Of a stretch of 64,000 nucleotides of DNA, positions 56,580-64,000 are shown in pieces (within the stretch, counting starts at the first letter, position 1; every line of letters starts with the position of its first letter). The DNA comes from Solen grandis (lineage: Eukaryota; Mollusca; Bivalvia; Adapedonta; Solenidae): NCBI GenBank assembly GCA_021229015.1, contig CM037789.1, forward strand, positions 29,439,988-29,503,987, given 5' to 3'. Both the position numbers and the translations under genes were made by a program. The notes under the pieces are model-generated. The model was given only the letters and a program-made list of their open reading frames with translations. It was not told the origin of the DNA and made no database searches.

Positions 56580-57388
56580 TGGTAGTTAAGAGATGTGTAG
56601 GAAATGCACTGGCCTATTATGTCTCTTGTTAAAAGTTTCTTTTTGGTCAAAATGTAGTTCAGTTCTTGGTAGTTTAATGTGATAGAACACTCTCTTACCG
56701 ATATGAATATAAAGCATGTTTTTACACTTATTAGAAATAATACACATATCTCTTTGGAATATTGATATGTTATCATTACCCGGATAATAAGTCACATGAT
56801 GGCTTAATTTGAATAAAAAAATGGTGGATATTTGTTATGAATTTTAAGGGGTTGGTCAGCAGTTTTCCCGGATAAAGTTGCAACTTTTTTCCAACCGTGG
56901 ATTCCAATCAGAAAAAAATAACCAAATCAGCATCTCAGACAAAATAAAAGCTTTATAAATATCAAATCATAACAGCATTATTTCCCTGAAATGGAATTTT
57001 GATGTATATTTAACTTATAGAGTATGTTGAGCTTAATTTGTAAATACGCTGAAAACTTGTTAGTAACTTTTTATATTATCACCACTGACCTACATCTGAA
57101 TGAACGCTGCTCTGTTTTGATCGAGATGATTTTAAGATCGCAAATGTGTACAGGGAGAAACAAAATTTGTTGTTGCACCCCTTTATTCTAATCAAATGAA
57201 AAAATTAATGATATTTGATATGCAAATATAGATCGAACTCGTTAGTACCCAGAAAACTTGTTAGACCATCATAATATATTTTCTTCAAAATTGATGTCAA
57301 GGTAATGAGATAAACTGCAATATAATGGTATTTTACCAAGTATTTGACCTCATACCCATTTTATATAACCAAGATGAATCATGGATTA
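56309..57388. other. Unique stretch with a (GA)n tract
   Basis: 56548-56575 is a (GA)n microsatellite. Elsewhere nothing is recognised. Confidence 0.4.
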
Positions 57389-57878
57389 TGTTTGTTGGGT
57401 TTAATGTCACACAGACAGTATTTCAGTCATTTGGAGACTCTACTTGAGACAGATATAGTGCTGCCATACTGCAGTATCATGCCCAAGACATGTGGCATGA
57501 TACCACACCCAGTCACATTTTATCACACCTGGCGTGCGTTCAGTCTGAAAAACCGTATGCAACCGATCGCTCAGTCAGCTATAGGACTTAGGACCATATA
57601 GCATGCTGTTCACGTGCTCCTTATGCTGTACATGGGTATACATCAACATCGTGTTTTATGACACCGAGGCTGTTTCATAGCCGTCTGTAAGTGTATGATT
57701 GCATACGGTTTGTCATATTGAACGCACGCCAGGCTAACCAGTCCTGGAACTACCTTTATATTCTGAGCGCCAAGCAAGGGAGCTATAACAATACCATTTT
57801 TTAACAACTATGGTAGATTGAACCCACTCTTCTGCTCTGGAGGTGAATGCTCTTATCCCTCGGCCACCAGAGACAGTT
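57389..57878 (-). mobile_element. SINE family F, split by a 202-bp MITE
   Basis: Minus-strand SINE: tail side TTTGTTGGGTTTAATGTCAC, then CTCTACTTGAGACAGATATA and CATGTGGCATGATACCACAC. After the insertion come GGCTAACCAGTCCTGGAACT and the head with B-box complement GATTGAACCC. Confidence 0.8.
57530..57731. mobile_element. 202-bp MITE, TGGCGTGCGTTCA ends
   Basis: The left TGGCGTGCGTTCAGTCTGAA is inverted as TTGTCATATTGAACGCACGC plus CA; CCGTATGCAA is inverted at inner positions too. It lies between TATCACACC and GGCTAACC of the SINE. No clear target duplication. Confidence 0.8.
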
Positions 57879-58323
57879 ACAGTAAGTAAGTATTTAAGTA
57901 CATGTATAGTATTTATTTAGACTGGATAACATGTCTGTACAAAATTCATACACAATATAACAGCATCCAAAAACAATATGCCATTAAAAATGACCTTTTA
58001 CAAAAGAATGTCATTTTGTTATATCTTTTCTGTGAAAAAAGCAGATTTATCACAAAAAAATGTTACATTTCTTAAGATGTAGGAACACATTTTTACTCCC
58101 AACAGCTGTGAACAATAGTCGGACAGATGGGCCAATCATAATTTTTGTCAAATAGGTTCAAAATAAATAGGTCAGGTCCATTGGACCAGCAAATTTCAGT
58201 GTCTGTAGTTTTAAGATTTACAAAGCCCAGGAAAAAACAGGATAAATTATATTCTGGAAACCTTTGCCCATTTGTCTTTATTTCGAGTTACTTCACAAAG
58301 TAATACCACTTGGATGTTGGGCC
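57879..58323. other. Unique stretch left of the palindrome
   Basis: The matching right-hand sequence, if any, would lie beyond the window, so the left limit of the palindrome arm is unknown. Confidence 0.4.
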
Positions 58324-59140
58324 TCATCCTCACAAACCTGTCCATCTTTAGCTATCTTATAAGTTGATGAATACCCCCGCTAAATTGATTTGACTGGAAC
58401 ACAACGCAACATACCTGATTCCTTATATCTCCTCCACTTCACTTTTGTGAATAATATTTTTTAAAAAATATAAAAAAATTATGTGGGTATACCCTTATAT
58501 TTTTACATCTTGTTATCTGTGGTACAGCTAAAAGATGTGTTCTGTTCACATTCATATATTTACATACACATAGTCAATATAAGTTCATTATGATCTTAAT
58601 ACTACTACAGTAAAATCTCAATAATAAGACCTACCTTGGAACTGCTGTTAACTGATTTTAATAATGAAGTGGTTTGGTTATCAAGTTTCAATTAACATGA
58701 AATATGAAAAAAAGACGTGAAAATATTGGTCTTTATATTGAAGTGGTCTTTATATGAGGTTTTACTGTTTTGTGAATGCATATTCTGGAAACCTGTGCCT
58801 ATTTAATTGTCTTCGCTTTTCAGTGATTTTGAGTGACTTCACAAAGTAATACCACTAGGATGTTGGGCCTCATCCTCAAAAACTTGTCCATCTTAAGCTA
58901 TCTTATAAGTTGATGGATACCCCTGCTAAACTGATTTGACTGGAACACAACACAACAGACTTGATTCCTTATATCGCCTCCACTTCACTTTTGTGAATGG
59001 ACGTATGGTTGTTTACATAAAATAAAAAAATAAAAAAAATATGTGGGTATACCCTTATATTTTTACATCTTGTTATCTGTGGTACAGATAAAAGATGTGT
59101 TTTATGCATATATTTACATATACATAGTCTATCAAAGTCC
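58251..59140. repeat. Direct duplication (531-bp offset) within the left arm
   Basis: 58251-58600 and 58782-59140 share ATTCTGGAAACCT, CAAAGTAATACCACT(T/A)GGATG, GATTTGACTGGAACACAAC and ATGTGGGTATACCCTTATAT. A MITE (58608-58767) lies between. The same duplication, inverted, is in the right arm. Confidence 0.9.
58608..58767 (+). mobile_element. 160-bp MITE, Tc1/mariner-like ends, left copy
   Basis: CAGTAAAATCTCAATAATAA, then GACC, is inverted as GGTCTTTATATGAGGTTTTA plus CTG. Left flank TA, right flank TT. CAGT start suggests Tc1/mariner. Confidence 0.65.
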
Positions 59141-59217
59141 GTAATGATTGATCACTACTATTCACAACCTTTGCATCATTGTGTGACCCCATTCCCCATC
59201 ATCCATCCACTTACCAG

Positions 59218-59457
59218 TTTAACAGTTCAGTCCTCCCCAGGTAGCTCTTCCCCCAGAGAGTCCATTGCATCCGGGTCTGTGATACAGTGTGAAAAACCCT
59301 GGCCAGACCCAGAAGTTCCTCATATTCATGAGCAGAAAATGAAGCAGTCCAACTTGTCACTCCCTACCTCAAAGATTGCCCATAAAGGTGAGACCAATCT
59401 GGATCAGACCAGTTATCTCCACTCTGTCTCTCAGATGGTCGGGGGAAAAAACAACAG
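59218..59457 (+). CDS. 240-bp internal exon, intact copy, product unrecognised
   Basis: A pyrimidine-rich acceptor (CATCCACTTACCAG) precedes an open 240-bp segment closed by the strong donor ACAG|GTAAGT. It enters one base before a codon boundary and leaves two bases into a codon, so both bounding introns are phase 2 and the exon can be duplicated or skipped without a frameshift. The peptide (SLTVQSSPGSSSPRES, ... HKGETNLDQTSYLHSVSQMV) is rich in Ser, Pro, Gln and Lys with no fold motif, typical of a disordered linker. It cannot follow the exon at 2643 directly (phase 0 against phase 2). An inverted copy at 62860-63099 has a stop. The frame is open upstream to an ATG at 59144, so a short unspliced frame is an alternative. 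Confidence 0.45.
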
Positions 59458-59639
59458 GTAAGTTTCCCTGAGGAAATAACTTGACTGGGAAAAATTCGCC
59501 GTTTCACTGGGGCAAATGTTTTCAGGAGACTGGAGTAACAGTCTGATCTTAATAGACCCTACACCTTGTTTAACCAGAGTTTGATAATAACCACAACGTT
59601 GCTGAATTATGTTGCACCATTACAGTCACTGGGTTCCTT

Positions 59640-60335
59640 CAAATATGCTGGGTTCCTTCACACATGCTGGGTTCCTTCACACAGCTGGGTTCCTTCACAC
59701 ACGGCCTGGGTGGTAATAGTTGCACTTTTACATCCACATGCTGGGTTCAAGCACATGCAGCCTGGTTGGTAACAGTTGCACTATTACAGTCCACATGCTG
59801 GGTTCAAGCACACACAGCCTGGTCGGTAACAGTTGCACTATTACAGTCCACATGCTGGGTTCAAGCACACACAGCCTGGTTGGTAACAGTTGCACTATTA
59901 CAGTCCACATGCTGGGTTCAAGCACACACAGCCTGGTCGGTAACAGTTGAACTATTACAGTCCACACACAATGGGTTCCTTCACATATGCTGGGTTCATT
60001 CACACACAGCCTGGGTGGCAATAGTTGCACTATTACAGTCCACACACAATGGGTTCCTTCACACATGCTGGGTTCCTTCACACACGGCCTGGGTGGTAAC
60101 AGTTGCACTATTACAGTCCACACACAATGGGTTCCTTCAGACATGCTGGGTTCCTTCACACATGCTGGGTTCCTTCACACACGGCCTCAGTGGTAACAGT
60201 TGCACTATTACAGTCCACACATGCTGGGTTCCTTCACACATGCTGGGTTCCTTCACACACGGCCTGGGTGGTAACAGTTGCACTATCACAGTCCACACAC
60301 GCTGGGTTCCTTCACACATGCTGGGTTCCTTCATA
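59640..60335. repeat. Minisatellite, 57-80-bp units, left arm
   Basis: Units built from CACACATGCTGGGTTCCTTC, GGCCTGGGTGGTAACAGTTG and CACTATTACAGTCCACA. 59740-59945 has 57-bp units with GTTCAAGCACACACAGCC; later units are about 80 bp with CACACAATGGGTTCC. Frames of up to 240 codons are artefacts. Confidence 0.95.
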
Positions 60336-60340
60336 TTGCA

Positions 60341-61639
60341 CCAATGCGCATTATACACACAGAGTACTGGCTCCAAACATGGATGAATCTTAAAAAAAAA
60401 CATTTAATGACTCTTCAGGAAAAAATGATATAATACAGTATTAATCATACCATAACCATACACTGAACTGGTAAAAAGTTCTAGATTAAAGATGCCCTAA
60501 GCGAAATGAAATGGCTTGAAACACCATCGAATTACCATTTCTTTTTGCAGTACCAAATGTAGCACAACCCTTGAAGGACCATTGAAAGTCTTTATATACT
60601 AAATAGTGCAAAACACTATTGAAATTCAATCGAAACACCATTGAAACTCCATTGAAATGAGCCGAAATATGCAAATGAGCTCTCCCTAAAATAATGAAAA
60701 ATAAATTATTTTCAATGGTATCCAATGAGGGATTTTAATGGAATAAAATGGTTTTTCAATGGTATTTTGGTGGTGTCATTTTACATAAAATAATGGTGAA
60801 TCATTAATTTAAAATGAAATATCAATAACCTTCAATGGTAATTAATAAAAATTCAATAATTTTTATTCATGTCATCACATATCACATCCGTATCAACAGT
60901 CTAAACAATCTTTTTTTAAAACAAATTACTGTGACCAACATGGATATTGATTCCCCATACTTAAGAGCAGTGTCCGGTTTCATCCTTTATTAAATTAATA
61001 TGCTTTTTGTTTTTTCATAACGCACTATAGCCTATGTTCCAAGTTCTGAACAACCTCCTCTTTCTCCACGTATTGTATTAAAAACACTTATAACATTTTT
61101 AAAACTTATTATGCCACCTGTTGGATGCCTTGAATTCACTAAGTCCAAGTTCGAAAGCGATTTTCCTTGAATTCACCTAGATCAGTGGTCCTGATGATTC
61201 AATGCGCCATGAGTCAGAGATCAGTTTCCACTTTGAATGAGGAATGTCCAAGTTCTTGTTGGCATTCCTGAACATGTGCTGATGTTATGCATAAATTTAC
61301 ATTGAAATTCTGCTCATATTCTGCAAGGACTTCAGCTTTCTTCTTCCCACACGTCTGAAACTAAAAAAATAAAAAATAACTAAGAAGCACAAAACCTATA
61401 GCCTGCCTTTGTATTTAAAGATTCTAGTGTTTACTCAGATTTGATCATTGGTCTTTATTCCCATTCATACTGGTATTAATAATAAAGATGAATTTCTGAC
61501 TGTGCATGCAAATTTGTAAAACCAAATTTTTCTCATCATTATAAATTCAAAATATTTTTCCATCTTACAATGTCATTGAGTTCAGCCACAATCAAACTCA
61601 GTTGCAATAGAAGTATGACTGCTATAATTTGTAAACTAA
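60341..61639. other. Palindrome spacer, mostly unique
   Basis: 60500-60850 is rich in ACCATTGAA and its complement TTCAATGGT. No exon recognised. Confidence 0.6.
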
Positions 61640-61876
61640 GTTTGCGAGATATAGTGCTGTTACACTGCAGCATCACGCCATAGATAGATGGCATGAAACC
61701 ACTCCCAAGTTGCATAATCCCCAACAACGCAACAACTGCGTCTGGGACCTATTCTAATATGCTGAGCACCAAACAAGGGAGATACAGTGCCATTTTTCTT
61801 TTACAACTTCATACATTTCTGCTAGGGACAGGAACCCATGGCTTCCAGTTCCGGAGGCAGACACCCTTACCACTGT
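61640..61876 (-). mobile_element. SINE family F, reverse copy
   Basis: GATATAGTGCTGTTACACTG, CATCACGCCATAGATAGATG, TAATATGCTGAGCACCAAAC and AAGGGAGATACAGTGCC, then the head with CCCATGG-type B-box remnant. The head ends CCCTTACCACTGTGTGAAGG, where the right-arm minisatellite starts. Confidence 0.65.
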
Positions 61877-62690
61877 GTGAAGGAACCCAGCATGTGTGGA
61901 CTGTAATAGTGCAACTGTTACCACCCAGGTCGTGTGTGAAGGAACCCAGCATGTGTGAAGGAACCCAGCGTGTGTGGACTGTAATAGGGCAACTGTTACC
62001 ACCCAGGCTGTGTGTGAAGGAACCCAGCATGTGTGAAGGAACCCATAGTGTGTGGACTGTAATAGTGCAACTATTGCCACCCAGGCCGTGTGTGAAGGAA
62101 CCCAGCATGTGTGAAGGAACCCAGCGTGTGTGGACTGTAATAGTGCAACTATTGCCACCCAGGCCGTGTGTGAAGGAACCCAGCATGTGTGAAGGAATCC
62201 AGCGTGTGTGGACTGTAATAGTGCAACTATTGCCACCCAGGCCGTGTGTGAAGGAACCCAGCATGTGTGAAGGAACCCATTGTGTGTGGACTGTAATAGT
62301 GCAACTGTTACCACCCAGGCCGTGTGTGAAGGAACCCAGCATGTGTGAAGGAACCCATTGTGTGTGGCTGTAATAGTGCACTGTTACCACCCAGGCCGTG
62401 TGTGAAGGAACCCAGCATGTGTGAAGGAACCCATTGTGTGTGGACTGTAATAGTGCAACTGTTACCGACCAGGCTGTGTGTGCTTGAACCCAGCATGTGT
62501 GAAGGAACCCATTGTGTGTGGACTATAATAGTGCAACTGTTACCACCCAGGCCGTGTGTGAAGGAACCCAGCATGTGGACTTAATAGTGCAACGTTACCA
62601 ACCGGTGTACTTTTACCACCCGGCCAACCCAGCTGTGTGAAGGAACCCAGCATGTGTGAAGGAACCCAGCATATTTGAAGGAACCCAGTG
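61876..62690. repeat. Minisatellite, right arm
   Basis: Reverse complement of the array at 59640, with units GAAGGAACCCAGCATGTGTG, GACTGTAATAGTGCAACTGT and TACCACCCAGGCCGTGTGTG. Unit order and number differ from the left array, so the arrays have evolved since the duplication. Confidence 0.95.
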
Positions 62691-62859
62691 ACTGTAATGG
62701 TGCAACATAATTCAGCAACGTTGTGGTTATTATCAAACTCTGGTTAAACAAGGTGTAGGGTCTATTAAGATCAGACTGTTACTCCAGTCTCCTGAAAACA
62801 TTTGCCCCAGTGAAACGGCGAATTTTTCCCAGTCAAGTTATTTCCTCAGGGAAACTTAC

Positions 62860-63099
62860 CTGTTGTTTTTTCCCTAGACCATCTGAGAGACAGAGTGGAG
62901 ATAACTGGTCTGATCCAGATTGGTCTCACCTTTATGGGCAATCTTTGAGGTAGGGGGTGACAAGTTGGACTGCTTCAGTTTCTGCTCATGAAGATGAGGA
63001 ACTTCTGGGTCTGGCCAGGGTTTTTCACACTGTATCACAGACCCGGATGCAATGGACTCTCTGGGGGAAGAGCTACCTGGGGAGGACTGAACTGTTAAA
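62860..63099 (-). pseudogene. Inverted copy of the 240-bp exon, in-frame stop
   Basis: On the minus strand the acceptor (CCACTTACCAG) and donor (ACAG|GTAAGT) are unchanged. Five base differences from 59218-59457 change Ile to Leu, Met to Leu, Leu to Pro and Gly (GGG) to a stop (TAG at 62874-62876), with no synonymous change. If the exon is real, this copy is dead or creates an alternative end. It lies on the opposite strand from the intact copy. Confidence 0.5.
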
Positions 63100-63548
63100 C
63101 TGGTAAGTGGATGGATGATGGGGAATGGGGTCACACAATGATGCAAAGGTTGTGAATAGTAGTGATCAATCATTACGGACTTTGATAGACTATGTATATG
63201 TAAATATATGCATAAAACACATCTTTTATCTGTACCACAGATAACAAGATGTAAAAATATAAGGGTATACCCACATATTTTTTTATTTTTTTATTTTATG
63301 TAAATAACCATACGTCCATTCACAAAAGTGAAGTGGAGGCGATATAAGGAATCAAGTCTGTTGTGTTGTGTTCCAGTCAAATCAGTATAGCAGGGGTATC
63401 CATCAACTTATAAGATAGCTTAAGATGGACAAGTTTTTGAGGATGAGGCCCAACATCCTAGTGGTATTACTTTGTGAAGTCACTGAAAATCACTGAAAAG
63501 CGAAGACAATTAAATAGGCACAGGTTTCCAGAATATGCATTCACAAAA

Positions 63549-63708
63549 CAGTAAAACCTCATATAAAGACCACTTCAATATAAAGACCAATATTTTCACG
63601 TCTTTTTTTCATATTTCATGTTAATTGAAACTTGATAACCAAACCACTTCATTATTAAAATCAGTTAACAGCAGTTCCAAGGTAGGTCTTATTATTGAGA
63701 TTTTACTG
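63549..63708 (-). mobile_element. 160-bp MITE, right copy
   Basis: Inverted partner of 58608-58767, the same length, carried along in the palindrome rather than inserted independently. Confidence 0.65.
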
Positions 63709-64000
63709 TAGTAGTATTAAGATCATAATGAACTTATATTGACTATGTGTATGTAAATATATGAATGTGAACAGAACACATCTTTTATCTGTACCACAGA
63801 TAACAAGATGTAAAAATATAAGGGTATACCCACATAATTTTTTTTTTTTTATGTAAACAAGCATACTTCTATTCACAAAAGTGAAGTGGAGGAGATATAA
63901 GGAATCAGGTCTGTTGCGTTGTGTTCCAGTCAAATCAATTGAGCGGGGGTATTCATCAACTTATAAGATAGCTAAAGATGGACAGGTTTGTGAGGATGAG

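Larger units (their letters stand above)
58324..60340. repeat. Giant inverted repeat, left arm
   Basis: Matches 61872-64000 in reverse complement over about 2 kb with roughly 2% substitutions in the exon part. It holds the direct duplication, the MITE, the 240-bp exon and a minisatellite. The arms enclose a spacer of about 1.5 kb (60341-61871). Confidence 0.9.
61872..64000. repeat. Giant inverted repeat, right arm (runs off window)
   Basis: Reverse complement of 58324-60340. The last bases (GGACAGGTTTGTGAGGATGA) pair with 58324 onward, so the arm continues past the window edge. Confidence 0.9.

Noticed and set aside
59664..62574. Frames of up to 240 codons (Trp-Val-Pro-Ser-His repeats)
   Set aside because: They lie in the palindrome's minisatellites and are open in several frames.
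58324..64000. Palindrome as a pure assembly artefact
   Set aside because: The arms differ by substitutions, including a stop codon, and by minisatellite structure. An artefact is not fully excluded without reads.

Overview
This window looks like non-coding DNA from a large, repeat-rich animal genome, most likely a bivalve mollusc of the heterodont type (zebra/quagga mussel or clam-like). The basis is: high AT content; long stretches without open reading frames; tRNA-headed SINEs with AAAC-type tails; many short inverted-repeat transposons; dispersed elements beginning TTTTAGCTCACCTGAGCAC or rich in GTCCGTCC, which I associate with bivalve genomes; and a 100-N assembly gap at 47319-47418. There are no operons, rRNA genes, CRISPR arrays or convincing functional tRNA genes. 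The species assignment is an inference; a database search would settle it.

Coding content is very sparse. The best candidates are a possible first coding exon at 2643-2732 (+), 30 codons ending at a GT donor, and a 240-bp internal exon at 59218-59457 (+) with good splice sites. An inverted second copy of that exon lies at 62860-63099 (-) and carries an in-frame stop. A very weak third candidate is at 42956-43058 (+). The only recognisable protein domain is a BED zinc finger (14686-15003) at the start of a truncated hAT transposase inside a 1.3-kb deletion derivative. Nearly all other open frames lie in tandem repeats and are not genes.

Layout. 0-5 kb: SINE-derived minisatellite, a chain of MITEs, candidate exon 1, and a three-level transposon nest. 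5-13 kb: a 30-bp minisatellite interrupted by an element with hairpin ends, then SINEs and MITEs. 13.8-15.4 kb: a SINE split by a hAT element. 15.9-17.6 kb: minisatellites and MITEs. 19-29 kb: a 0.7-kb inverted-repeat element, a second hairpin-ended element holding a 165-bp repeat, and several minisatellites. 29-44 kb: SINEs, MITEs, a TA-flanked element (35.3 kb), a third hairpin-ended element (37.8 kb), and a 1257-bp inverted-repeat element (40.7 kb). 43.5-46 kb: 33-bp and GGGGATGATG arrays. 49.3-52.2 kb: G-tract satellite and a 354-bp repeat. 54.0-56.3 kb: a hairpin-ended element filled with about 13 copies of a 145-bp repeat. 58.3-64.0 kb: a giant inverted repeat, arms about 2 kb and spacer about 1.5 kb, containing the duplicated exon.

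The strongest structural theme is modular. Elements with nearly the same ends carry different internal tandem arrays, which fits a rolling-circle (Helentron/HINE- or bivalve pearl-like) mode. Two MITE families share TTAA-CCCTTT termini typical of piggyBac. Several minisatellites seem to have grown out of SINE or MITE bodies. No defence, biosynthetic or other multi-gene system is visible.
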